Shown here piece after piece: positions 1-12,000 of a stretch of 64,000 bases of DNA. How positions within the stretch are numbered: position 1 is the first letter of the stretch; each line of letters starts with the position of its first letter. The DNA is taken from positions 17,672,501 to 17,736,500 of the forward strand of contig CM065392.1 of the NCBI GenBank assembly GCA_033060915.1. Reading direction: 5' to 3'. The notes under the pieces were generated by a model. The model saw only the letters and a program-made list of their open reading frames with translations, made no database searches and was not told the origin of the DNA. The position numbers were made by a program, and so were the translations under genes. Source of the stretch: Euryodendron excelsum (Eukaryota; Streptophyta; Magnoliopsida; Ericales; Pentaphylacaceae).

Positions 1-1960
1 TAAATAACAATAAAAACAACCTTGACAATTTTGATGCAAAATCTAACGAGAGTGTATTTTTTGGGTATTCTAACACATGGCAAAGCATATAGAGTCTTTA
101 ATAAGAGAACTCTAGTGGTTGAGGAATCGGTCCATATTACTTTTGATGAACATAACTCCCTTTCTAGAAATGTTGCAAGTAGTGATGCAGATGAAATAGA
201 GCAAAATATGAACATCCATCTAAGCTCAAAAGAAGATCCACAAAAGGGGAAGAAAGTGCAAGAAATCTCAACAAGCCAATAAAAGATCAATGAAGGTCTA
301 CCTAAGGAATGAAAGTTTGTGCATAACCATCCAACGGAACAAATCCTAGGTGATCATTCACAAGGGGTAATAACTAGATCCTCTGTTAGAAATGTATATA
401 ATCATCTAGCATTTTTATCACAAATTGAACCTAAGTGTTTTAATGATGCTGAAAATAATGAATTTTGGATTAATGCTATACAAGAGAAATTGAATCAATT
501 TGAAAGGAATAAGGTATGACACCTTGTTCCTAGGCCTAATGATCATCCAGTTATTGGAACTAAATGGGTTTTTAAAAATAAAATAGATGAATCTGGAGTT
601 GTTGTGAAGAATAAGGCAAGACTTGTTGCTCAAGGATATAGCCAAGAGGAAGGCATTGATTTTGATGAAACGCATGCTCCGGTAGCTAGATTAGAAGTTA
701 TTAGGTTGCTACTTGCATTCTCATGTTTTAAGGATTTTAAACTTTATCAAATGGACATTAAAAGTGCGTTCTTAAATGGTTTTATTACCGAAGAGGTATA
801 TGTTGAACAACCCTCCAGATTTGAAAATTCAAAATTTCCTAATCACGTTTTCAAATTAACAAAATCTTTATATGAATTAAAGTAAGCTGCAAGGGCTTGG
901 TATGAAAGATTAAATAAGTTTTTGATTGAAAAAGGTTTTTTAAGAGGAAAAATAGACACTACTCTTTTTATCAAGATAAAAAACAACGATATATTTTTAG
1001 TACAAATATATGTAGATGATATTATATTTGGTGCTACTAATGAGTCACTTTACAAGGAATTTGCTAAGTATATGTAAGGAGAATTCGAAATGAGTATGAT
1101 GGGAAAACTTAATTACTTTCTCGGTCTTCAAATCAAGCAATCAAAGGAAGGCATGTTTATCAACCAAGCCAAGTACATCAAGGACTTGATCAAGAAGTTT
1201 GGCATAAAAGATGCAAAGCCCATAAGTACTCCAATAAGTACAACAACAAAATTGGATAGCAAGAAGAAATGTAAATCAGTAGATAGATATTAAACTTTAT
1301 AGAAGTATGATAGATTCTTTATTATACCTTACTACTAGTAGAACAGATATAATGTTCAGTGTTTGTTTATGTACTTGATTTCAATCAAATTCTAAAGAAT
1401 CTTATGTGATTGCTGTGAAAAGAATCTTTCGTTACTTAAAACACACACCTAACCTTGGACTATGGTTTCTAAAGGTTACATCTTTTAATTTAATTGGATA
1501 CACTAATGCTGACTATGCAGAGAGTAGAGTTGATAGGAAGAACACAAGTAACTCTTGCCAACCCCTAGGCAACATGATTGTGTCTTGGTGTAGCAAGAAA
1601 TAAAATTCGGTTACTCTCTCCACAGCTAAGGCTAAATATGTAGCAACTGGTAGTTGTTGTGCTCAAGTATTGTGGATTAAACAACAGTTAGAAGATTATA
1701 GTATCTCATTTGATCATATACCCATTAGATGTGATAACACTAACTCTATAAACTTGACTAAAAATCTCATTCAACACTCTCGCACAAAACACATTGAGTT
1801 TAGGTATCATTTCACAAGAAATCATGTGCAAAAAGGCGATATTGAACTTGATTTTGTAAGTATAAACATATAATTGACTGATATTTTTACAAAACCATTA
1901 AGTGAGGACAAATTTTGTATGATAAGATGAGAATTGGAAATGAGTGATCTTTTGTCTTGA
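1..1960 (+). pseudogene. copia pol remnant (integrase end, reverse transcriptase, RNase H)
   Basis: Residues GKAYRVFNKRTLVVEESVH (from about 79) are the conserved copia segment just after the integrase core. Reverse transcriptase runs from about 540 to 1300, with [32 protein letters not shown] and the catalytic YVDDIIFG near 1010-1035. The RNase H part runs from about 1490 to 1890 and includes TNADYAESRVDRK and a degenerate LSTAKAKYVA. The frame is broken by TGA at 517, a TAA after YELK near 883, TAA near 1075 and stops near 1293 and 1377. Only short open pieces of 60-95 codons remain, so no functional polyprotein can be made. No conserved catalytic region is missing in the visible part, which suggests decay by point mutation and not by deletion. 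Confidence 0.9.
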
Positions 1961-2440
1961 TCAAGTTGAATTTGAATGACATTCATGTTATTTGAGTTTT
2001 AAATACATTCAAGTGAATTGATTATTTGTATAGAATGCATCTACAATTCACTGCATGCTCACATTAGTACATATTATTATCTCTGAACCAAAAGTCGACC
2101 CCTGAGTCTATAAATATCCTTTCTAGCATAATCTGACCCAGTTTGGCTTAATGTGTTGACACATTATTTTCATGTGTCGACACATCACACAGTGGGTTCA
2201 AAATGAATTGTTGACACCCATGAGTCGACACGTCAAGTTCATGTGTCGACACATGAGTCGGGCCTATATATTTTATAACAGCCCACTTTACAAACATTCA
2301 AACTCTATATATATATATTTCGCTCCCCCTATTCACCAGACCCAACCGTCACCAACTGTCCCTCTCGATCTCACCTTTGAACGCCTCACAAATCCTAAAT
2401 CGACGCTTCCCAACTTCGCACAACCTTCGTCAATCCCACC
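1961..2440 (+). repeat. spacer between pol and third ORF with GTGTCGACAC palindromes
   Basis: This non-coding spacer holds two perfect copies of the 14-bp palindrome ATGTGTCGACACAT (2172-2185 and 2241-2254) and degenerate copies near 2154 and 2213-2232. The same palindrome recurs in the 3' LTR at 5321-5334, again with degenerate neighbours. Palindromic repeats are a known feature of Sirevirus non-coding regions. The role here is unknown; a leader or promoter for the downstream ORF is possible. Confidence 0.65.
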
Positions 2441-3900
2441 ATGGCACCGAAAAATTCTAAACCAAAGAAGAGTGCAAAAGCCCTAAATACACCGACATCT
2501 CTTGTCCTGAAAGGCCAGAAGCGAAAATCAAAGGGGGATTCGAGCAAAGACGAAGGGAAAAAGAAGAAGAAGAGAAGTAAGAAGGGAGAATCAGCATCTT
2601 CAACAGCCTTGGAGAGGAATGAACTCTATTTCAGTGAGAACAAAGCCAAAGAAAGGTACAATTCAAGTTTCTCTCTTAGGAAAGTTTATAATGATCACTG
2701 GGTGGATTATAATTTCTTCGATCATTACAAGTTTGAGTTGAGTACGAAATTAACCAATTTAGGATGAAAATCTATGACTACATTGAGGGATAATATTTAC
2801 CCTGACTTAGTGGCACATTTTTATGCAAATGCAGAAAGAAAGTATAGAGATGTATAAATAGTAAGTTATGTCAAAGGTGTTAATCTCACTCTAGATAGAA
2901 CTATGATAAGGCACATTCTCAACATTCGACTTGCTGCAGAAATTTATCGAGATAATATTTCTAGAAAAGATCAACTGAAAATTCTTTATGGAAAGGAAGT
3001 GGATGAGTGTATACAACCTATTACCAATGATTTTCCTCTTGAATTGAGGTTGGTTTATCACTTTACCTGCATCATTTTCACCTCCAAAACTAGAAAATAT
3101 GAATGTGTCTGAAAAGGAGTTATTTTTCCTATGGGCCTATCTGACTGATCCTGGAATTGATTTGCCATTGTTTATCTTGGATTATGTACAAGGCCACTAT
3201 TGCCAGAATCAGTTTGCTATATGGTATATTCTTGACCAAAGTTTTTAAGCATTTTAATGTTGATTTGAGCAATGAAAAGAAGATAACTCCCAAAGCCATC
3301 AGTGATTAGTACAACAAAAAAACACTCAAGAGAATGGGGTACACTCTGAAAAACCAAAAATGAACCCCTAAAAAATCTGGTGCAAGCAGTGCTTCAAAGG
3401 AAAAAGCTTCTTCTAGAAGTAGTTCCAAGCAAAAAAGTACCAAGAGATATCTAAGTCAAGAACTTGAAGGAAGTGAAGATGCAATGAATGCTTTCATAGC
3501 TCAGGTATTGGCCACTCTCAAAAAACTGAACAAGAAGGCAAACATGACTACCACAAGAATGTTTTTTGTAGAAAGAAAAGTAAGAGAACTGAAAAAGGAA
3601 GTAAAATGTTCAGACATAGGACAGAAAAAATGATAGAGGAAGAGGAAGGAGATGAGGGAGAAGAGGAAAAAGTAGAAAAAAAAAAAAGAAGAAGGAAATG
3701 AAGAAGAAGGAGAAAAAGAAGGAGAAGCAGAGAAAGAAGCTGAAGAAGCAAGAGCAGGTGGGGAAGAAGAGGCACAAGAAGCTGAAGAAGGAAGAAATGC
3801 TGAAAAAGGGCTAAAAGCAGAGGAGCAAGACCAAGAGGAAGACTCCCAGCCACAGAATCTGATGCCCCCCATTTTGTTTCTGGTCACAAGTATAGGTTGA
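2441..3900 (+). pseudogene. post-pol third ORF of the copia element, broken
   Basis: An ATG at 2441 opens 108 codons that start with a strongly basic segment (KKKKKRSKKGE). The folded-looking part ends in YNDHWVDYNFFDHYKFELS. After a TGA at 2765 the similarity continues as KSMTTLRDNIYPDLVAHFYA, then in 2903-3112 as TMIRHILNIRLAAEIYRD. The pattern of a basic start, then a PDL-x-x-FYA block and a V-K-G-V-x-L-T-x-D-R block, resembles the 'putative plant transposon protein' family found after pol or standing alone in plant retroelements (recalled, not searched). The 3' end (about 3500-3890) would encode a Glu/Lys-rich coiled-coil-like tail. Several stops and frame changes make it non-functional. 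Envelope function is not shown: no signal peptide or membrane segment is visible. Confidence 0.55.
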
Positions 3901-4290
3901 GGGGCAGACCTAGCAAGAAGTTCTCCAACACCCCTAATAACTCCTTTGTCCTAACCCCCTCACCACCAGCCTCTTCCCACTGACCTCTCATCTCCATACC
4001 TCTCTCTCTGTGTCCCATTTGTATTTTCATTTTTGCATCTGTCTGCATTTTTATTGAAGGATGGAATGTCATCCTCAAAGACAATTCCTTTTATAATATT
4101 TTTGAATGATCATTGACTAATCTCTTGTAATGATTTTTCTGAATGCAATATAACCCTGATGTAGCTTGAGCCCTTGATGATTGAGTGCTATGCTTGATAT
4201 CCTATTTATACATATTACTCTGTTTTAAGATTTTTTACTGTTATACTTGTCTATGTTATAAACTTTTATTTATCTTTTTGATGAATTGAC

Positions 4291-4305
4291 AAAAAGGGAG
4301 AGAAG
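4291..4305 (+). other. upstream polypurine tract (extra copy)
   Basis: The run AAAAAGGGAGAGAAG follows GATGAATTGAC. It matches the functional tract at 4759-4773 almost base for base. Multiple polypurine tracts ahead of the 3' LTR are described for Sireviruses. This copy is about 480 bp upstream of the LTR. Confidence 0.6.
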
Positions 4306-4758
4306 AATTGAAATAAACTGGGGAGAAGAATGGACATAAAACAAGAATGGATTGCTGACATTGAATGATGAATATTAAATAATGTTAAATGATTGAATGT
4401 TGAATGAAAATAAAAAAAGATGAAGCATGTTCTTAGGGGGAGTAATATGATAAAGGAAAATTCTCCCTCCACTTAAATTTAAAATTGCTATAAATTGATA
4501 CTTGCTTGCTATGATAAAACAATATCTTAATAAAACTCTTCAAGGATTGTTTTTGACAAAAGAACAAAAAAAAAAGTACAATTTTCTTGGAACCATCAGT
4601 TACAAAACAAAGTGGGAGTTTTTTTTTTTGGTATGAAACTTGACTCTACTTACTTCATGACTCTACTTATTTTATTTAATCTTACACCTATTTTGGCAAA
4701 AGGTTTTATCTATTTTTGCAAATGATTTTTTCTATTTTTGAAAAAAAAATTTCATCAT

Positions 4759-4773
4759 CAAAAAGGGAGAGAT
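4759..4773 (+). other. polypurine tract priming plus-strand DNA synthesis
   Basis: CAAAAAGGGAGAGAT lies directly against the LTR start TGCTAAGTCC. The position and purine content are those expected of the plus-strand primer of a copia element, and this is what sets the 5' border of the LTR at 4774. Confidence 0.75.
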
Positions 4774-6168
4774 TGCTAAGTCCACGTCTTAATTTTGATA
4801 ATAACTAAACCTTGTGTAAGTTTGCCAATGATTTTAATTAGTTTGCAGATCAATGACTAAATATATTTTACACTTAAAGCATAATGAATGTCAAAATGGA
4901 TGCTCAACAACTCAAGAATTGAGTGATGCATTAAAACAGAGCAATGCACCAAAAACAGAGCAATGACACCTATTCAAATGATAAACCAATGATGTAAATT
5001 GGAATAAATTGAAGGTGCTAAAAAGGAGAATTCATTAAGCCTATAAAGACTCTATGAAGATGATATGAATTTGAAGAGATGGAAGATATTCAAAAGAGAA
5101 TTCAACGCGTGTGCAGGGACTCTATGAAGAATCCAAGAAAAGTTTTTGAAGAAATCAAAATAAGTTCAATCCAAATTGAATTGAAGACTTTATTGAATGA
5201 CTACACTGGATTGGAAGTCTTGAAAAATTACTATACCCCAAAGAGAAGATTCTTTGAAGTATTTGAAGTGTTTTGAAACTAAGCTTGATCAAGGAAAACC
5301 TGGAAGAGATTTTTTGGATGATGTGTCGACACATGAGGACAGAAGCCAATGTTTAAAAAATAGATGATCAAGTTCGACACATGGGTTTGATGTGTTAATA
5401 CATGGAGACAAAGAGCAACTTCTGGATAATGCAGGCTTGATGTGTCAACAAATGAAGTCATATGTCGACAACTGGGGACTAACGGCTATATTTTTAAACG
5501 TTATATTGAATTAGGCGCGCATTTAATGAACCCCAACTACCTCCAACGGGTGAAATCAATTCAGGGCCTTATATGCAAGCCTCCAAATGCATTTATGAAG
5601 TAGAGGTACAAGATTATTCCACCCTTTGATCATGAAGAGCTGACAATTCTTATACCTACTGAAAATTTTCTGTCTTCAATACTTAGTATTAAGTGAGCTA
5701 TTCATTTTCTCATCTACTCTTCATAGAGAATTTGTACTTCAATTGTAAATCCTTTATACACTTGTGAGTGAGAGTTTAAGTGTTTTCTTGTAAAAGAAAA
5801 ACACTTGTAAGTTTGAGAGAGCTTGGACAAAACTCTTGTAACATTGAAGCTTGGGTGTAAACTTCAAGGAGAGTGAGCTAGGCACTTCAACTAGTCTCTA
5901 CGTTGTAATTAGAGATTGCATAATGGAAGAAGACTTCAAAGGAATCTTGGAGTGAGGACGTAAATCACAAGTTGTGGTTGAACCTCGGTAATTCTTGATG
6001 TTCCTTTCTTGTGCTTTGCTTTCATTTCATACTTAATTTTAGTGCATTGTATACACTTGCATTACTGTTACATTCATTAAATTAGTTTTAATTTGTCTTG
6101 ATTGCAATTAATTTTTAAAAAACCCAATTCATCCCCCCCCTCCTCTTGGGTTGCCTTTTGGGCCAACA
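4774..6168 (+). repeat. 3' LTR of the Sirevirus-like element
   Basis: The LTR is about 1395 bp, beginning TGCTAAGTCC after the polypurine tract and ending in CCAACA after a C-rich stretch and CTCTTGGGTTGCC, a typical Sirevirus LTR end. It contains GTGTCGACAC palindromes near 5321 and degenerate copies to 5475. The end could be shifted by 2 bp because the sequence continues CACA. The flank at 6169 should carry a 5-bp target duplication matching the missing 5' end. Confidence 0.8.
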
Positions 6169-9007
6169 CACTAATCCAAACATGTCCTATTATTTTTTTA
6201 ATAATTTTAGAACCAAACATGGTTTGGACACCTAGAAGCCACACACGTCCATTGCTTAGATATATTAGTACACCTCACAACTTCGAAGAAAATAATTTGG
6301 GAGCCATTGATTAAAATCAAAACAATGTGGACTTATGCCTATTAATTCCTCCTCCTTTAGGCTTTTTAATTTTTAGGAACTTTGAAATGACAAAATCTGA
6401 GATTTTCCATTTGTTTACAAATAGAGTTTTTTGAAACATATTAGAACTTTTTGTTTACAGTTCTTTTCCAATATATAAAATATGAAGAAAAAAATAACTT
6501 CCTTTTTTGATGTAAAAAAGTATAGACGTATTTGAAACATAAAAAATGAAACTATTATTTCCTTGTAATATATAATAGATTTGTGTAAGTATATATTTAC
6601 TTGTTATTGTCTCCATGCCATGTCATATTCTAATTTTTTTTTTTTTTTTAAAAATTGCTATGGCAACGTGTTCATATCATGTCGTATTTGAATCCCATGT
6701 GTATATCCGTGCTTCTTGTATGGTAACAATAATAATGATGACAACATCTAACATCCTAACTCGTACAACTATGCTGAAAAACCTGGTCACATCTATACTG
6801 CTATGTTAGGAGCAGGATCTTCATTCCGCGTGATGAAACCTTTTAAACAATTTTCTTCACTTCTTGTTCAAAATTTTCAAGCAAGACCAAAAATCTATCT
6901 CAGCATTATCATTTGGACCACACCCATTTCATTAACATCTCTCCCAGTCACTTCACATTCTATACCATAAAGGCTATGCAGATGAAAATCTGTTTCGTGA
7001 AATTTACCCCTACTTTTATAGGTACTCTACAACCATGCAGCACTCCATACAAGCACCTTTACTTAATCAATCCTATTGTAATCAAAAAAGCAATATATTC
7101 TTTATTTGCTCCTTTGAGAAATTTGCTGGCCAAAAGGTTTCCTAATTCTATCACTTAAATTTTACGTTTGCTAGAGTTGTACTCCATACCTTCTATCCTA
7201 GCCTCACCTACACAAAAAAAATTTAGGTCCCCTTGTGCCCATCTTAAATTTCTTGATATAACTTACCGGTAAAGTTATCTACAAGGACAATATTGTAGTG
7301 AAGAATATGCACAAATCACGATGACACCTAAATATATTTCATAAGTTCATCAATGACCAATGGAAATATCAAAAGTTCCACGCTGACCCAATTGTAAACT
7401 TACTGTGATTAAATTTACTTTGTCTCTCCTCCAGTTGCATCCACATCACCCACCACAAAATAATAATGTCCTTGATCACAACAAATATATGTGCATAAAT
7501 AAAAGGGGCCACAACTCAATACCAATAAATTGTGACCACTAGAACATTCCAGACCTAAAAAAACCACATGCAATGCCCCAATAACATAACACGACCAATG
7601 TTACATCCCATGGACCAAAAGTACAGCTGATGTCCAGAAAATCAGGAAGTTATGAAACTATCCTTGACTCCAAGCCTAATAGTAACTCAAATATATTTGT
7701 CCAACAGCATACTAACTTAGAAGAAACATAAAATTACGAATCGGATCAAGCCTAAACATAATTACACATGCCCAAGCTGTGCCCATGTGAAATTCCAAAC
7801 TTGCCCTTGTACTTCTTCATACGCTCTAATGTTTTCATATTAGGTAGAATAATCAAAGTTATCACTTATAGAGAAAACGTTTGCATGTAGCAGTCTGTTT
7901 TTGGAACACAAATCCCAAACTGTGCTACACATTTCTTCCAACATACCAAATTAACTCCAAAACTCGGCTCGTTTTCCTTATTTTTAATCATGGAACTAAA
8001 AATCAAGAACAATAGAAAGGTAGCAATTAGAATAAAGAGTTCTTTAGGCAAAAACTTAATATTCATTATTCATGCAATGGTAATGAGAAGAACACATATA
8101 TTATAGATACAGCATACCCATTAGGATTCCTTCGAAGTTTATGAAAAGGATCAGCATACCAGATAGACTGAGAAAGACGATTTGTCGCTTCATGTAGAGT
8201 TAATTAGTCGTGGAATTGTAAAAAACAAAAGTGATGACGTGCCATTATATATGATTGAGATGTTAGGTGGAGGCACCACTATTGACAAGGATGCATAGGC
8301 ATTCTAAGATCTAAAGTACAAAAAGAAGCAAAACCTTTCAAATGATTTACATATGGGACACAAAAGCAATAAGTTATACACTTTGAAATGCACAAGTGTT
8401 GGTGGTGGTACTAGAAATGAGAAATGGACAAACTCCCAAAACAATCTCTCTCTGAGATTGTCTTTGCCTCTCAACCTGTGTCTCAAACTCAGGATTTTGT
8501 TACTAGGTCTCTTGTTACCTTCTAATCAATGTTTCCAAACTGGAATATCTAGCTACATGAATGTATAACCCAAAAATCTCTTCTGGAATTTCCATAAAAG
8601 AAAAGAAAAGAAAAGAAAAACAGGATTATGAACGTCAAAAAAATGTATAATGTCAGCTGTATTGTTTTAACTCAATGTATGCTGTTCATTTTCCATTAAT
8701 TATTTTTCTCTTACAAATTCCCTTGCATGCATTCATGTATTAATTAATAACAATTTGAGTTTTGGAAGTAAATATTTTTTAGCATCTTCGGTAATACCAA
8801 TTAAAGTTTCAGGTACTTCCAGTCTTTCCACAAGTATGCATTCCGTTGATGTAATATATACTTCCAAAAATGCAAACTTCCACTGGAGTGCCAATTTCGA
8901 ATATATAAATCGGACTAACTTCTGCTACTCCAGAACACCATCTCAGTATGTTAGCTAGAAAACAGCTACTAGGCATTTCATTATTTGAACTTTGGTAAAC
9001 TGAATAC
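6169..9007. other. non-coding, AT-rich; no gene recognised
   Basis: No open frame here has recognisable coding content. There is a T-rich run near 6636 and an (AAAAG)n stretch near 8597-8620. In the minus-strand COMM gene this is the last intron or 3' flank. I looked here specifically for its terminal exon on the minus strand and did not find one. Confidence 0.5.
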
Positions 9008-9097
9008 CTTAAGACTAATGACAGCCACTCTATTAGTTGGTGTTTTGTTTCGGTTCTCCAAGGTCCATGTCATTGACTTGAGTCTGGGTAGGATTCC
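9008..9097 (-). CDS. COMM gene exon 4 (residues 196-225, start of COMM domain)
   Basis: Acceptor GCAG precedes GILPRLKSMTWTLENRN and the exon ends NRVAVISLK before donor GTATTC (9007-9002). The donor requires at least one more exon downstream, which would complete the COMM domain. Confidence 0.8.
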
Positions 9098-12000
9098 CTG
9101 CTTCAACAAAAATTAGATATTGAGATAAAGCAACAAAACATTCTAATTGAAAAAGCAAAAAATCTTGTGAGGTTGCACTTTTCATTGCTCCTACAAATCC
9201 AATAATGCCTGTGCACTAATGAATGTGATTAGAAAGCAATGATGCCTGACTTTGAATTAGCTTTCTGCAAATTTTTATTTGTTTACAATCAAGTAGCAGT
9301 GGTAACTGGTGCAACTATACAGTTTCAAACAAAACACAAAAAACCAACAAAACTAATCATGCTTATGAAATTATGAAGTATAGTCTATTGTTTAAGAATC
9401 AAAGTAAGGAATATGTCACATCTTCTACAGCATACATCAGTTACAAAGGAACAAATACAAGACATTAATTTTTTCATGCAAATGAACATCAATAGAGATA
9501 GAATTAAAGTTGCTAAAGTGTTCGATCATTAGACATACTGAGACTAAAATTTGAATCAAGTTTATTGGTGGAAGTCCTATTTTGCTTAGAAAAAGATGCA
9601 CAACAAGGTATTGGTTGCTTGACACTCAGAAACAATGATGGACAAATTTTAATTCATTAAGCAACTGATTTTAGCTATAGGATCTATAAGCATAGAAGGA
9701 ATGGTACAATGAGGTTAGTATCAATGGATGTCTCTCCAAGATAATTAATGCAAATCACAAAAGGTTTCATATGCTTCCTTTGTAAACTATATGTCATAAC
9801 TTCATAATCAGATTCTGGCATTGCCTGTTATCTTTGCGGAGTGGAACACAGTGACTAGGTAAATCATACCACAAGTATCCAGGCCATATAGGTGAGTAAT
9901 TTTAACACAACATTACTAGGACAAGCAAGGATATTACATACGTAGCATTAAAATTCAGATAAAAAATATTAGAGAAACAAAAGAAGAGGAGGTTCCATGA
10001 AATGCATTATTATGACAAACTAACATAAAGACACTAAACTGAATCTTATACCAAAAAAAAAAAAAAAAATGAGGAGAATAAAGAAATTAACTTGCTACTT
10101 CCACATACCAGATTGTCAGTAGGACCAACATCACGCTGGAGAGGGATGGAAGCTATATGTGACACATTAGTTTCAGCGGTAATTGGTGCAGAAGCCCCAA
10201 AATCATTTCGAAAAAAACGATTAACAGGATCATCTTGCCTAGGCCACGGTGATGCAAAAATTTCTGACGAAGGGAAAGATGTGAAAGAAGGTGGCAAACC
10301 CGCATTGACCTGGTGGGAGACACTGGTCCTTGGCAATAGATGCTGGCAAAGTTGCACATGGATAATGCAATAATCAAATGACAGCATAGAAAAGAAAATG
10401 GCAAGTAAATAATATGCCATGCATGCAAAAATTCAAAGAGAACTTGCAAAAGGAATGGACCAGCAGGAACTGGGGTGAGAATTTCGAAAGCCACTTCAAA
10501 ATTGTTGTGTAATTGGACTACAGAATCTTGAAAGGTTAGTATCCAGGTTATGTAAGAATATTTATTATTTACTTAAGCTTCACATTTCAATGAAAGTAGG
10601 CAGCAAAAGAATCCAGCTCTCAGCTAGGAAAATGGTTTGTTCAACTGAAAAAAAGAACCAAGGTTGTGCATTTAAGGTTCACTTTATTAATGAGCCGAGA
10701 CCAAGCAATCCTGAGCTCAACTTAATAAGCTTTCAAAAGCACATATATAAATATTACATTTATACATATCCATAGTGAAAAAATGGGATTTTATGTTTCA
10801 TGTTTGTATTGTACTTCCCTCACAATTAGGGTTTGGACTTATCCATTCTCTCTCTCTTTCTGAAAACCCTCCCCTTTAAAGCTTTTTTGTGGTTGTGTCT
10901 CACAAAGGCCATTCCCCAATGCTGGTCATAGACGAGCTGAGCTCGAATTGTAGTGACCTCAGCCAATAACACTCATGAATAAGGACAAACATTTCCCTGA
11001 AGCAGTATAGCACATAAACATAATAGAATGTATTTATTTTTGTCTGTTTAATAATGATAAGTGAGCTAAAATTGTCAATTTGACATTGCTTAATTGTACG
11101 TTTGTAGCTGCCAGAACGAGCCGAAGGTTTTGTCTTGTTCTGTCAGAAACCCTTTGGCTTGTTCTGTCAGACCTTTGGGTATGGTAAAGTTTCAACAGCT
11201 ACACTATTGCAACAACCGGGTCAGCCAAGCTCGAGCAACTAAGATACTATAACAAGCTGACCTAAATACAAGATGCTGAGCTTACAACAAGCTCAAAGTG
11301 AATCTGAACAAGATTAAAATAAACCCGAGGAAGCCTGAGCACCTTAAAACATGGCTTAGCTCAGTTCAACTGCAGCCCCAGATTTCTTGTCTCCATTCAT
11401 GTCTCTTATTGGTTTGATTTGGATTCTAGGTTTTTTAATGATACTTAATGCATTTTACCTTGTTTTCAGAATCTTAGGCATATTTTAAAGAAGTGTCAGA
11501 GTGAGTCCACACTGCACTTATAACCACGCTCAAAGTTTAACGTCGAAGAGAGCTGAATTTATATTTGAGAAAGAAAAGACTGAAGACAAATTGTGTCGTA
11601 GTCAAGCTGAATAGGGCTTTGAACACATAACCGAGCTCTTGTAAAGCTCAAGCCGAGCTTGGATGGCTTTCCAATTTGATTGACTCAAGATAGAACATGA
11701 GTTACTTAACTTGTCCTTTAATTCTTAGACGCAAGTAAATTTTTACAACAAAAAACAGAAGAACTTGGGCTCCTTTGCATCCAAATAATATAACTTCTGG
11801 AAGAAAAAAAGTCCCGCATTTTCAGGTATTTGGTTGATTGTGATATGTGTTACATAAACCCTTGGGGAAGACGGTAGCATATGAATCCTGGAATTGATTT
11901 AGAGAAAATTTTCCCATCAGTCAATGTCCATAATACACTTGAGGTTCATAGCCAAGCAATACACATGTACACCAATACTGACATGCCAAAAATGTGCACA

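Larger units (their letters stand above)
1..6168 (+). mobile_element. Ty1/copia retrotransposon, Sirevirus/Maximus-like, 3' part, decayed
   Basis: The window opens inside pol of a plus-strand copia element. In order it shows the integrase tail, reverse transcriptase, RNase H, a spacer with palindromes, a third ORF after pol, two polypurine tracts and a 3' LTR ending in CCAACA at 6168. The pol order integrase-RT-RNase H defines Ty1/copia. The extra ORF after pol, the duplicated polypurine tract and an LTR beginning TGCTAAGTCC with TTTTGATAATAAC just after it are, from established knowledge, typical of Sireviruses. Coding parts carry several in-frame stops, so this is a dead copy. The 5' LTR and gag lie left of the window, so no target duplication can be checked. 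Confidence 0.88.

Noticed and set aside
3501..3887. Ser-rich minus-strand ORFs
   Set aside because: Antisense of the Glu/Lys-rich tail of the copia third ORF.
8304..8568. Overlapping ORFs near the expected COMM terminal exon
   Set aside because: Neither strand encodes anything resembling the rest of a COMM domain and splice sites do not fit.
10433..10520. Extra COMM exon ending VPAGPFLLQ
   Set aside because: Exons 2 and 3 join in phase 0 without it and its acceptor gives a phase that does not fit exon 2.
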